In this document: one piece after another, positions 41,611 to 50,492 of the stretch
Layout: each line of letters starts with the position of its first letter
Numbering within the stretch: position 1 is the first letter of the stretch
Source: Clostridium aceticum
GTDB taxonomy: Bacteria; Bacillota; Clostridia; Peptostreptococcales; Natronincolaceae
Reading direction: 5' to 3'
DNA: 64,000 nucleotides
Assembly: GCF_001042715.1 (NCBI RefSeq)
Contig: NZ_CP009687.1
Location: 921,418-985,417 of the forward strand
Program-made: the position numbers and the translations under genes
The notes under the pieces: model-generated
Seen by the model: the letters and a program-made list of their open reading frames with translations, nothing else
Databases searched by the model: none
What the model was told of the DNA's origin: nothing

Positions 41611-43047
41611 ATGAGTATATTCATGGAAAAACTAAAAAAGGATCAACGGTTACTATCTATTATAAGCTTTTCTTTAGTTTCTGGATGGTTATTATCTGTT
41701 GTCTTTGAAGGGCAAATTTTATATAACCTTATGAAAAATGTAAACACAGAAGGAATGACACATAATACAATAGCCGTGTTGTGTCATTTTATGGGACTAT
41801 TTATTAGTGGGTTCTTTATTAAGAAACAGGTTACTGCAAGAAAGGCTATGATAACCTCTACAATGATATGTATACTAGGAAGCGTAATTTTCTTTTTACC
41901 CTTTTCTATGCTATGGTATATATCTATTGGTGTCATAGCGTTTTTTGCTGGTGCTTATATAGTCAGTTGGAGTTTTTACTTCAAGATTTATTCTCAAAGG
42001 GGACAACGCTTTAAAACAGCAGCAAGTGTCCTGATCTATTCTAATATGTTAATGATTTTGATTAATGGAGTTGCTGTAAATATTTCATCTTTATTTGGGC
42101 TTGCTTTAGCCTGTATACTTCTTGTGGCAGGACTGTTACTAACTTTTAACTTGGAAGCGTCGGCTAAAGAGAAGGATTACTGCACAGTGCAGTTAGAAAA
42201 ATCCCATCAAGAAGCTTTCACCAGCTTAAGATCTCTAGTCATCCTATGTTTATTTATCTTAATTATTACTATCAATTCAGGCTTAATGTACCGTGTGGTA
42301 CTACCGGCTTTTTCCCATCATAAACTGTTAACAAGCTATTACTGGGCGATACCATATATTGCAGTACTTTTTCTCCTTAAAAGCTCAAAGAATTTAATAA
42401 ACCAAGGTTATGTATTGCATATTGCTCTTGCTATGATAGGCGTTTCCTATATCTTTTTTATGTGGTTGGATAGGTCTGTTAGAAGCTACTTGATGATCAA
42501 TACACTGATGCTTGCTGCTTTTGGCGTATTTGACTTGTTTTGGTGGAGCATCTTAGCAGAGTTTTTTGATTATAGTGATAATCCTGGGAAGATTTTAGGA
42601 ATTGGCTTATCTATGAATGTATTGGGAATTAGTATTGGAGGTATGGTTGGAGAAAATTTATTTAACACTGGAGAAACTTACTTAAATGCCTCCTTAATTG
42701 CACTGATTATTGTTTGTATGATGGTGGTCCTACTACCTATACTACATATGCAACTTGCTAGTTTCTTTAAAAATGATATATTTCTTTTTCAGTCTATAGA
42801 TATGGAGAAACATCATCAGAAGATAGTCGTGTCGGAGCTTAAGCAAAATAAAAAGTTTACTGACAGGGAAACGGAAATTATAGAATTGCTACTCAAGGGA
42901 TATACCTATAAAGCTATAGCAAAACATCTCTATATAAGTGAAAATACGGTTAAGTATCACGTTAAAAATATATATCAAAAGCTAAACATTAACAACAAAA
43001 TGGGATTGATCAAAATTTTTTCAGAAGAAGAGGAAAAATTAGTTTGA
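41611..43047 (+). CDS. LuxR-type regulator with 12-TM (MFS-like) sensor domain
   Basis: About 478 residues, started at ATG 41611 behind GGAGGGTGATC (TTG 41596 is in frame but poorer). Residues about 10-385 form around 12 hydrophobic spans resembling a transporter of the major facilitator type; residues about 410-475 are a LuxR helix-turn-helix (FTDRETEIIELLLKGYTYKA, ISENTVKYHVKNIYQKL). Membrane-bound LuxR regulators of this build occur in anaerobes and Actinobacteria. It is divergent from the yedE trio with 360 bp between, so it may sense a substrate and control that operon; inferred. The 41254-41610 gap itself shows no further ORF. Confidence 0.82.
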   Translation: MSIFMEKLKKDQRLLSIISFSLVSGWLLSVVFEGQILYNLMKNVNTEGMTHNTIAVLCHFMGLFISGFFIKKQVTARKAMITSTMICILGSVIFFLPFSMLWYISIGVIAFFAGAYIVSWSFYFKIYSQRGQRFKTAASVLIYSNMLMILINGVAVNISSLFGLALACILLVAGLLLTFNLEASAKEKDYCTVQLEKSHQEAFTSLRSLVILCLFILIITINSGLMYRVVLPAFSHHKLLTSYYWAIPYIAVLFLLKSSKNLINQGYVLHIALAMIGVSYIFFMWLDRSVRSYLMINTLMLAAFGVFDLFWWSILAEFFDYSDNPGKILGIGLSMNVLGISIGGMVGENLFNTGETYLNASLIALIIVCMMVVLLPILHMQLASFFKNDIFLFQSIDMEKHHQKIVVSELKQNKKFTDRETEIIELLLKGYTYKAIAKHLYISENTVKYHVKNIYQKLNINNKMGLIKIFSEEEEKLV

Positions 43048-43264
43048 AGATTTGAGGGAAAGGCATAAGTCTCTTATTTGTTGGAAAATAGGTATTACTA
43101 CCCTTTTGTGCAGGGTATTTTTGAAAAAAAACTACCTCTTTTGTAGGATTTAAAAAAAAGAAAATAAGACTATAGTATAGTGTAAAAGGAGTATTTAAAA
43201 AAACTGTATTGTTATTGTTGATGAGAGAAAAAAATTATAATTAATCATTAGGAAACAAAGAAGT

Positions 43265-43352
43265 AGGTTCTATATTTGGGCACCTAGAACCTATGGAGTG
43301 AGTGGTGCAACCGACCTAGGCTATATATTATAGATAGGTCTCTTTTGTTTTT
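43265..43352 (+). ncRNA. Candidate structured leader RNA with pseudoknot and terminator
   Basis: AGGTTCTA (43265-43272) pairs with TAGAACCT (43285-43292). In its loop GCACC (43280-43284) is complementary to GGTGC (43304-43308), so an H-type pseudoknot can form. GACCTA (43313-43318) and TAGGTC (43335-43340) then form a terminator stem followed by TCTTTTGTTTTTTG. It lies 140-230 nt before a sensor kinase gene. I cannot match it to a known riboswitch. The rest of 43048-43493 holds no ORF. Confidence 0.5.
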
Positions 43353-43493
43353 TGAATTATTTTGCTTATAGAACTGTTTTCCATAAATGAGCTAATAATT
43401 TGAAAAGTAGTGTAATAAAGTTATCCAGGGGTAAGGAAGAGATTTCTAGAATAAATAAGCAAGCTAATAAAGTTTGGTAGAGGAGGCGTTTTT

Positions 43494-45209
43494 TTGATTT
43501 ATCAAAGGATTTACAATAAAATATTTTTCCTAAAGGATAAGTCAGAAATAGTTAAAATTATGTTTCTATACAGATATACATCTGTAGTTACTACCTCTTT
43601 TTTCTATCTAATAAGTGACTTAAATTATTCTATTAAAAGAAAAGTGTTCATTGTAATCTGTATAAGCACTTCTTCAGTTATCATCAACTACCTGTATATA
43701 AAAAACGAATCTTCTATTTCAAAAATTAAGTTATTGATTTTAATTGAAACTATTGGAAACTCATTTATCCTTATACCATCCGGCGGTCTCAGCAGTCCCT
43801 ATATATGGTACTCCCTTAATACCATATTAGTGACATCAGTAAAGTTAAATAGAAAGTATTGTTGGGGGAATATATTTGTTTACCTATTTAGTTTAATTTA
43901 CATGTCTCCCTTGTTGCTAAAAAAGAGTGGGGATTTTGCTACTACAGTCAGTGAACAGTCTAATCTCATATTGAGCTTTATACTCATTACTGGAGTTATT
44001 CAACTTTTAACAAAGTATATAAAAAAGACTGAAGAAGAAAGTGTTGAGCTTTCAGAAACAAATAGACGGTTGGTAATAGCCAATGAAGAAATTAAGCAGT
44101 CAATGGACTATATCATGGAACTTTATAGGGTGACACAGTTGTTTACAAGACAGGAAAGTAAAAATAATTTAATTCAGTTAATGTTACATTATGGAAGGAA
44201 AATTACAAAAAATAGTGGTGTTTTATTTATATATCCGAATAAGTCCAATACTGAATTCATTATTCAGTCAGATAAGCTATCTAAAGACTTAAAAGAAGAG
44301 ATTCGTTGTGAAGTAATAAAAAAATGGTCTGCTATTATCAAAAAAGACACACCTGTTGAATTGAATATAAAAAGCAATCAACTGCTACTTATTTCTATAA
44401 AATCTAGTTATAGGGTCTATGGCATACTAGGAATTGATATAACATATGTAGACAGTGGAGTAAGTTATAAAGAAACCCTAGAGCAGTTGAAATTTTTATC
44501 AAATCTCAGTTCTATCACACTAGAAAAATTTCAGCTAGAGCAGGTGAATGAAGAGTTGTTAATTAGTGAAGAACAAAATCGGATAGCAAATGAAATACAT
44601 GATAGTGTGCTACAAAGACTTTTCAGTGTATCCTGTAGTATGTTTACTACAATCAAAAGTTTAAGAATGATGAAAGCTTATAAAATAGAAGCAGAACTTA
44701 ATACAATGAGAGCTTGTATGAATAGTGTAGTGAAGGATTTAAGAGCTACAATTTATGGTCTTAGTTGGACAAAGGATGGTGTAAATAATTTTATAGTTAA
44801 CATTGAAAACTATCTAAATGAGATGAGAGCATTAAATAATATAATCATTCGTTTTAATCCAAGAGGAAATCACGAACTTTTGTGCATGACGCAAAAAAAA
44901 GCACTGTATAGAATGATATGTGAAGGCATTGGTAATGCAACAAGACATGGATCAGCTCAAGAAATAGAGGTAACGCTTGAGGTAAAAGAAGGTGTTACTT
45001 CCCTTCAAATAATAGATAACGGCATAGGATTTGATGCTATGCTTTTAGAAAAAAATAAAAAAATGGGTTTGGGGATAAGAAATATTTTTCAACTGACCTG
45101 TTCCTTAAATGGAAGGATAAACTTAAATAGCCAGATAGGTATGGGGACAAAAATAGATATCACGATTCCTAATGATATACCAAAAACTTATAAGGAGGAA
45201 GTTGTATGA
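43494..45209 (+). CDS. NarL-type sensor histidine kinase with membrane domain
   Basis: A 571-residue kinase. TTG 43494 has AGAGGAGGCG upstream. Residues about 20-180 contain five or six membrane helices, then a coiled coil, a GAF-like region (about 205-350), a HisKA_3 dimerisation helix with NRIANEIHDSVLQRL (phosphorylated H about 369) and an ATPase domain with EGIGNATRHGS and DNGIGFD. It controls the response regulator that overlaps its stop in ATGA. Signal unknown; the secreted-protein genes downstream suggest surface or biofilm control. Confidence 0.88.
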   Translation: MIYQRIYNKIFFLKDKSEIVKIMFLYRYTSVVTTSFFYLISDLNYSIKRKVFIVICISTSSVIINYLYIKNESSISKIKLLILIETIGNSFILIPSGGLSSPYIWYSLNTILVTSVKLNRKYCWGNIFVYLFSLIYMSPLLLKKSGDFATTVSEQSNLILSFILITGVIQLLTKYIKKTEEESVELSETNRRLVIANEEIKQSMDYIMELYRVTQLFTRQESKNNLIQLMLHYGRKITKNSGVLFIYPNKSNTEFIIQSDKLSKDLKEEIRCEVIKKWSAIIKKDTPVELNIKSNQLLLISIKSSYRVYGILGIDITYVDSGVSYKETLEQLKFLSNLSSITLEKFQLEQVNEELLISEEQNRIANEIHDSVLQRLFSVSCSMFTTIKSLRMMKAYKIEAELNTMRACMNSVVKDLRATIYGLSWTKDGVNNFIVNIENYLNEMRALNNIIIRFNPRGNHELLCMTQKKALYRMICEGIGNATRHGSAQEIEVTLEVKEGVTSLQIIDNGIGFDAMLLEKNKKMGLGIRNIFQLTCSLNGRINLNSQIGMGTKIDITIPNDIPKTYKEEVV

Positions 45210-45826
45210 GGATACTGATTGTGGATGATCATCCATTAGTGAGAAAAGGTTTATCATCTACTTTATCTTTTGATGATAAAGTGAAAGAAATAAAAGAAGC
45301 GGGGAGCATAGAAGAAGCAATAATGATCATGTCAGAATCTAATCCTGAAGTCACAATAATAGACTTAAATCTTGGCAGTGAAGATGGACTAGAACTTATC
45401 CAGAGGGCAAGAAATAAAAATATTACAACAAAGTTTATTGTGGTTACATCATCCTTGAAAAAGGAGGATTTTATAAGAGCTCAAAAAGCGGAGGTAGATG
45501 GATATATATTAAAAGAAGCTTTTGCTGAAGATATTTTATATGGATTTAGTGTTGTGATAAGAGGCAAAAAATTTTTTGATCCAGAAGTCATGAAATATCA
45601 GCTGAATCAAGATAAAGCTACATCAGTAGAAACATTAACAGGGCGAGAGAAGGATATTCTTAATGAATTAGGCAAAGGATTAAGTAATTTAGAAATTGCT
45701 CAAAGACTTTTTATATCAGAACATACTGTAAAGAAACATGTCAGTAATATTCTCTCTAAGCTGAATTTAAAACACAGAACAGAAGCTGCCATCTATATAA
45801 ATAATACTACAAGGTTTAATCACTAG
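45206..45826 (+). CDS. NarL/FixJ family response regulator
   Basis: A 206-residue regulator: receiver domain with acidic pair VDDHP, phospho-acceptor D53 in TIIDLNLG, and GYILKEAFAEDI; then a LuxR helix-turn-helix LTGREKDILNELGKGLSNLEI with ISEHTVKKHVSNILSKL. ATG 45206 overlaps the kinase stop and AAGGAGGAAG lies upstream, so the two are coupled. It likely activates the TasA/SipW-type genes that follow after 40 nt. Confidence 0.92.
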   Translation: MRILIVDDHPLVRKGLSSTLSFDDKVKEIKEAGSIEEAIMIMSESNPEVTIIDLNLGSEDGLELIQRARNKNITTKFIVVTSSLKKEDFIRAQKAEVDGYILKEAFAEDILYGFSVVIRGKKFFDPEVMKYQLNQDKATSVETLTGREKDILNELGKGLSNLEIAQRLFISEHTVKKHVSNILSKLNLKHRTEAAIYINNTTRFNH

Positions 45827-45869
45827 TTTTAATGAAAAAGTAATTTACAAAGAAAGAGGTGGAGATCTT

Positions 45870-46262
45870 TTGGCAAAAAAGAAAAGAAAAAAAGATTCCT
45901 TAGGAAAGTGTATGATATTAATAGGTTCTATTACTGTATTAAATCTTATGGGTATAAGCTATGGTTATTGGAATGGTGGGTTGCAAATGATAGCTTCTCT
46001 ATCTACAGGGAAAATGGATTTGGAGGTGATACCTCGTAATGATCAAATTACATTAACACCTGGCAGCACGGGAAGCCTAAGCTATGAAATAGTTGATTAC
46101 AGCACTATTCCTGTAAAGTTTGGTGAATATGAAGTTATGGCGTCAGAAGGCATATATGTTGATTATAATGATGGGAATGTTTTGGTGGAAGTGCCAAAAG
46201 ATCAAGATCCTGGAGATTATAGCTTTGAGATTGAATTAAAATACTATCAAGCCAATGATTAA
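45870..46262 (+). CDS. Small secreted TasA/camelysin-like protein
   Basis: A 130-residue protein, TTG start at 45870 behind AGAGGTGGAG. A basic N-terminus KKKRKK is followed by a hydrophobic helix and GISYGYWNGGL, similar to the signal and cleavage region of SipW substrates. The rest is a beta-rich domain (PGSTGSLSYEIVDYSTIPVKF) with TasA-like spacing. No catalytic motif. In context it is probably a minor component or chaperone of a fibre made of the protein at 48402. Confidence 0.6.
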   Translation: MAKKKRKKDSLGKCMILIGSITVLNLMGISYGYWNGGLQMIASLSTGKMDLEVIPRNDQITLTPGSTGSLSYEIVDYSTIPVKFGEYEVMASEGIYVDYNDGNVLVEVPKDQDPGDYSFEIELKYYQAND

Positions 46263-46340
46263 TTTAGTTTAGCATAATTTTTAGAAAAATTATTAAGGGA
46301 AATTAACATAGCAAATATCAACTAAAATGGAGGTATGATG

Positions 46341-46913
46341 ATGAAAAAAAAGACAGTCACTATCATAATTAGTATCCTGATAGCGATGCTTTTTATGTCT
46401 GGAGGCTATGGTTCTTGGAAAAAAAACCTATACATCACAGGAAATATAAAAATTGTAGCGCCTGAGGTGCCTCAAGCAGATTTGGGTGGAGGTGAAATTT
46501 TAGAGGAAAAAAATAAAATAGAAACTTTTACGAATGAATTTGTAGGGAGTAATGAGAAAAGTAGAGAAATAGATACTCAGGAAAGTATAGATAAAAGCAA
46601 AAATATAATAATTGATAAAACTTCCATGCAAGAAGGAACAATGAAAGAAGTTTCAGATAAAAAAAGTGCTATAAACATAGAAAATACTACTGAATTATCC
46701 GAGACAGTAAATTTCACAAATTCAGTGGATTTATCAGATACAATACAAACAACGGAAACAACAACTTCCATAGATGCAACGGAAACTTCAGATACTACAC
46801 CCAGCAGTACTTCAACAGAAACCTCAGACGATTGTAGTACCGGCAATTCAGATAACTCAAGTTCCTCAGACGATACCGAAAGTCCCGATAGTACAAATGA
46901 TAGAGAAGAATAA
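46341..46913 (+). CDS. Secreted Ser/Thr-rich protein with SipW-type signal
   Basis: About 190 residues, taken from ATG 46341 (two further ATGs at 46335 and 46338 are too close to GGAGG). The N-terminus has a hydrophobic helix then GGYGSWKKNLYITGNI, like the other SipW-type substrates. Residues about 45 to 190 are low-complexity and rich in S, T, D and E (for example DATETSDTTPSSTSTETSDD), so probably an unfolded, charged or glycosylated surface stalk. The signal peptidase gene overlaps its stop (TAATG). Novel as far as I can tell. Confidence 0.6.
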   Translation: MKKKTVTIIISILIAMLFMSGGYGSWKKNLYITGNIKIVAPEVPQADLGGGEILEEKNKIETFTNEFVGSNEKSREIDTQESIDKSKNIIIDKTSMQEGTMKEVSDKKSAINIENTTELSETVNFTNSVDLSDTIQTTETTTSIDATETSDTTPSSTSTETSDDCSTGNSDNSSSSDDTESPDSTNDREE

Positions 46914-46933
46914 TGGACAATGGGGGATCGATG

Positions 46934-48151
46934 ATGATAGAAAAAAACTACTTACCCACAAGAAGATCTAAAATAAGGTGTCTTTTGGTGCTTGCTTTAA
47001 TGATAGGGATATATATTATTCAAAATTCATCAGTGGCTTCCTTCATAGGTGTAGGAAGCCAGCTTTTTTATTATATAAAGCCTGTCCTATGGGTAGGGTG
47101 CGCTGTGATAGTATGGAATTTACCCAAGGTTCATCCTAAGGGCAAATTAAAGCATAGGAGTTTTCTTAACCTGTGGGCTTTTAATTTTGGAGTTTTATAT
47201 ATTGTGGTGTCTATAATCACAGGGATGATTGATGGTTTTGGGAAAAGCCCCTATAATCGTAGCATCATAGGGGTTATAACAAATATCTGCTTTGTTGGCA
47301 CTACCCTGATAGGCAAAGAGTTCATAAGAAGTTATTTAGTAAATCATTTAACAAAGAAAGAGAACTACTTTATTTTTATCCTTGTGTCTCTGTTCATGAC
47401 GGTTACTACAATTTCTTTTAATCAAGTCTTAAGCTTGCAGGAACTTCCAACCATCATTGAATTTATAGCTCGGTACTTTGCACCAGAGTTTTGCCAAAAT
47501 TTAATGGCTACATACTTAGTTTTTCTTGGTGGTCCACTGACATCAATGATTTATCTAGGTATATTTCAGCTTTTTCACTGGTTATCTCCTATCCTTCCAG
47601 ATGTTAAATGGATTACAGCTGCCCTTATAGGTATTCTATGTCCCGTGTTTTCGTTGATAACATTACAAAATATGTACGCAAAGGAAGCAAAACAGACAAA
47701 AAATACAGCTCAGGATGAAGAGGGGATACTGGGCTGGATTATTACAAGCATCATTTCCATTGGGATTGTATGGTTTGTAGTAGGTGTTTTCCCTATATAC
47801 CCTTCTGTGATAGCTACAGGAAGTATGGAGCCTATGATATATCCAGGGGATCTTATATTGGTAAGAAAGATAGGGGACATAGAAGATATTCATCGGCTGC
47901 AGGTAGGGGATGTTATTCAGTTTAGGCGAAATGATATACTAATATCTCACCGAATTATAGATATAAGGGAAGATGATAAGGGCATGACTAGTTACCAAAC
48001 AAGGGGGGACAATAACACAGCAGTAGATACAAGGTTAGTAAAGCCGGAAGAAATAAATGGCACAATAATAAAGGTAGTACCTAAAGTAGGTTGGCCAACA
48101 CTACTTCTTAAACAAAAAAATGATGTTTTATTAGAGGATATACAATTTTAG
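46934..48151 (+). CDS. SipW-type signal peptidase I with long membrane extension
   Basis: About 405 residues. ATG 46934 has GGGGGAT six bases upstream; ATG 46913 overlaps the previous stop and is the alternative. The N-terminal 270 residues have about eight membrane helices. The C-terminal part is a peptidase S26B domain: catalytic serine in ATGSMEPMIYPGD (about 297) and a histidine in ISHRII (about 339) in place of lysine, as in SipW and eukaryotic/archaeal enzymes, then TRGDNNTAVD. It would process the three secreted neighbours. Ordinary SipW is about 190 residues, so the extension is unusual. Confidence 0.85.
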   Translation: MIEKNYLPTRRSKIRCLLVLALMIGIYIIQNSSVASFIGVGSQLFYYIKPVLWVGCAVIVWNLPKVHPKGKLKHRSFLNLWAFNFGVLYIVVSIITGMIDGFGKSPYNRSIIGVITNICFVGTTLIGKEFIRSYLVNHLTKKENYFIFILVSLFMTVTTISFNQVLSLQELPTIIEFIARYFAPEFCQNLMATYLVFLGGPLTSMIYLGIFQLFHWLSPILPDVKWITAALIGILCPVFSLITLQNMYAKEAKQTKNTAQDEEGILGWIITSIISIGIVWFVVGVFPIYPSVIATGSMEPMIYPGDLILVRKIGDIEDIHRLQVGDVIQFRRNDILISHRIIDIREDDKGMTSYQTRGDNNTAVDTRLVKPEEINGTIIKVVPKVGWPTLLLKQKNDVLLEDIQF

Positions 48152-48171
48152 GCAGGGGTTTCAGCCCTGCC
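48151..48171 (+). terminator. Hairpin after the signal peptidase gene
   Basis: GGCAGGG and CCCTGCC form a 7-bp GC-rich stem overlapping the stop codon. T residues after it are few, so it may only partly terminate or stabilise the mRNA. The remaining 230 nt to the next start hold no ORF I would support. Confidence 0.4.
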
Positions 48172-48401
48172 ATCGTTGGTTTACTTTTGTCAGTAGATAA
48201 TGGGATGAAATAATAATTTTTTAAAGAAGTAAACTTATATGGTACAAAAGTAGTAGAAGGTAAGTAATTGGTGGTAGCTTTATAACCCTAAGTGAGCAGA
48301 TGAAAACTACTCTTTTGCAGGGCGCAGGTTATGTAAAAAATCTTTATACTAACAGTATAAGGTTTATTAAACCTAAATTTACTAAGAGGAGTGGTTTGAA
48401 A

Positions 48402-49127
48402 ATGAAAAAAACAAAATTTATTGCATTAGTTCTAGTAGTAGCAATAGGGTTGATGGGTGCAGGTTATGCGGCATGGACGGAAAGCTTTACTGTTAACAAC
48501 AGTATGTCAAGTGGACAATTAAAGATTGAATTGTCGAAAGCAAATGCATCTTCTGAAGTAGACTTCAATAGTCAAGCTGTAAAAGCTGCTGACTTAATCG
48601 ATAACCTTGTTGTTGCTGATACAGAAATTAAAGGAAACGTTGCAAAGTTTGCTATTGATAATATGTATCCAGGTACTCAATTTATCACAAGCCTAAGAGC
48701 AGAAAATAAAGGAACATTACCAGCGGTTATTAATGAAATTACAGTGAATACTGTTGCTAAAGATGCAAGAGGCAAAAAAATAACAAATAGTAAACTACAA
48801 GAGGCTATTAGAGTAGATTATGAATTTGTTATTCGTCAAAAAGGAAGCCATAGGGCTAGAAAAACAATTGAAGGTAACGATGTAAGCTTAGCTGAATTAA
48901 AAACAGTATTAAGTCAACAACTAATAGGTCAGTATATAGGTGCTGATGAAGAGCTTACTAGAAAGAGTGAAGATGAGCGACTTGGATATAATGTAACCTT
49001 TAAAATTCCACAAGATGGACTAAACAATGTTAATGGAAAAAATGAAGGTGAAAATGAAAAAGTAGAAGTAGAGATCATATTTGACTTTGTACAACACAAT
49101 GTATTTGATAAAACCTTTCAACAATAA
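48402..49127 (+). CDS. TasA/CalY-like secreted fibre protein
   Basis: A 241-residue secreted protein. ATG 48402 has GAGGAGTGG upstream; the upstream in-frame extension from 48300 is unlikely. The signal MKKTKFIALVLVVAIGLMG ends in GAGYAAWTESF, typical for SipW substrates (TasA, camelysin). The mature part has NMYPGTQFITSLRAENKGTLPAVINE and ends FDFVQHNVFD, similar to the C-terminal FVQ pattern of TasA. TasA polymerises into biofilm fibres in Bacillus; the same role here is inferred. A strong terminator follows. Confidence 0.78.
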   Translation: MKKTKFIALVLVVAIGLMGAGYAAWTESFTVNNSMSSGQLKIELSKANASSEVDFNSQAVKAADLIDNLVVADTEIKGNVAKFAIDNMYPGTQFITSLRAENKGTLPAVINEITVNTVAKDARGKKITNSKLQEAIRVDYEFVIRQKGSHRARKTIEGNDVSLAELKTVLSQQLIGQYIGADEELTRKSEDERLGYNVTFKIPQDGLNNVNGKNEGENEKVEVEIIFDFVQHNVFDKTFQQ

Positions 49128-49148
49128 TAAATAATAACTACGAACTTA

Positions 49149-49187
49149 ACGGAGTTAGTAAAATTTCCTACTAACTCCGTTTTTAAT
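49149..49187 (+). terminator. Terminator of the TasA-like gene
   Basis: ACGGAGTTAGTA and TACTAACTCCGT form a 12-bp stem with an 8-nt loop and TTTT after it. Confidence 0.88.
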
Positions 49188-49312
49188 GACTTGAAGATTT
49201 TGTTAAAGTACAGAATTGGTATTAAACTACCTTAAAATAAGCAGAGTTTCAAGGAAAAAATAGTATATTATAGAATGCCTATATAGTAAAGCTTATCATG
49301 GAGGTATGGTAT

Positions 49313-50413
49313 ATGAAAAAAAGTTTGAATAGAAGCTTAAGAGTAAGTTTTATTATAATATTTATAATTTTAATAGGGATTATGTCGTTTTCGCTATATG
49401 GCAAAATAAGTTATGTGGAATTTAGTGAGGAGCAAATTCCTCGTTATAGCTACAAAAACAAGACAGATGTCAGCTATGAGGTTTTTCTAAAGCCAAACCT
49501 ATTATTTGATGAAGAAAGTTTAGGAGAAGATCATACATATTTTACAGAGTTTATAGATCATATCCAAACAACTTTTAATTATGGCTTTTATGGAGAAGCA
49601 GTAGTAAGTATAGAGGGTGACTATGAAGTCCTTGCAACCATAGAAGGTTATAACAGGGAAACAGAAGGGGAAAAAATCATATGGAAAAAAGATTTTATTA
49701 TTTTACCAGTAAATAGCTTTGCTGTAAAGGATCAAAAAATCTTTATAGAAGAAGACATTTCTTTTATATTAGAAGGCTATAATAAGTTTGCAGATCAAGT
49801 GGCTGAGGCTGCCAAAACACGAACATCAACAAGATTGATTATATATATGAAGGTGAATCTGAAGGCTAATACAGAGGAGGGACTAATAGAAGAACAAAAG
49901 TCTCCTGCAATTGTTATTCCTCTTGGAGAAAGTCAGGTTGTAATAGAGAAAAGGCAGATAGGAGAAACAGAGAAGAATATTGAAGAAACCATACAAGTAG
50001 AGCTTCCTCTAGGCAAGAAAAACCTTGTTTTACACGGGATCTTTATAGGTATCTGCTTGATAGGCTTGATCTATGTTATTTTCTTTACCTCCAATAAACC
50101 TCCTAAAAACAAACTGGAGAAAACCCTAAATAACATATTTAAGAAGCATGGTAGCCGTCTGGTGGCTTTAGAAGAAGAAAAGATAAACCCTCATGATAGC
50201 TATTATAAAGTAAAGACGATAGAGGACCTGGTTAAAATTGCTGATGAAATAGAGAAACCCATTTTATACAAGCATAGCCTAAACCCTGAGAATATAACGA
50301 AGTTTTATATTATAGATAAAACATGCATGTACGTCTTTGATTTAAGGCATCTAGTAAAATCCTCAAAGGAAAATGTAGTAGAAGAAGTAGAAAATAGTGA
50401 AACTGAAATTTAA
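49313..50413 (+). CDS. DUF5305 membrane protein associated with the signal peptidase
   Basis: About 366 residues from ATG 49313 (GGAGG eight bases upstream; ATG 49298 also possible). One N-terminal membrane helix, an outside domain with SYKNKTDVSYEVFLKPN (the DUF5305 opening), a second helix near 245-265 (GIFIGICLIGLIYVIFF), and a cytoplasmic tail with FKKHGSRLVALEEEKI and VKTIEDLVKIADE. Family members often lie next to SipW-type peptidases. It may help assembly or anchoring of the fibre. Function unknown. Confidence 0.7.
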   Translation: MKKSLNRSLRVSFIIIFIILIGIMSFSLYGKISYVEFSEEQIPRYSYKNKTDVSYEVFLKPNLLFDEESLGEDHTYFTEFIDHIQTTFNYGFYGEAVVSIEGDYEVLATIEGYNRETEGEKIIWKKDFIILPVNSFAVKDQKIFIEEDISFILEGYNKFADQVAEAAKTRTSTRLIIYMKVNLKANTEEGLIEEQKSPAIVIPLGESQVVIEKRQIGETEKNIEETIQVELPLGKKNLVLHGIFIGICLIGLIYVIFFTSNKPPKNKLEKTLNNIFKKHGSRLVALEEEKINPHDSYYKVKTIEDLVKIADEIEKPILYKHSLNPENITKFYIIDKTCMYVFDLRHLVKSSKENVVEEVENSETEI

Positions 50414-50492
50414 TCATCAGTGGTATAATGGTAGCATAGTTAATATAGAAAAATATGCAGAAACAGTTTAAATAAATTAAGGGAGAAGAATT

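Noticed and set aside
43265-43352. preQ1, c-di-GMP or fluoride riboswitch as explanation of the leader
   Set aside because: The conserved core strings of these classes (for example the A-rich tail of preQ1-I) are not present; left as unassigned.
46577-46846. A minus-strand frame of 89 codons rich in Val/Ser
   Set aside because: Antisense image of the Ser/Thr-rich low-complexity tail.
48300-48401. 34-residue N-terminal extension of the TasA-like protein
   Set aside because: It would place the signal peptide inside the protein; the ATG at 48402 has a strong ribosome site.
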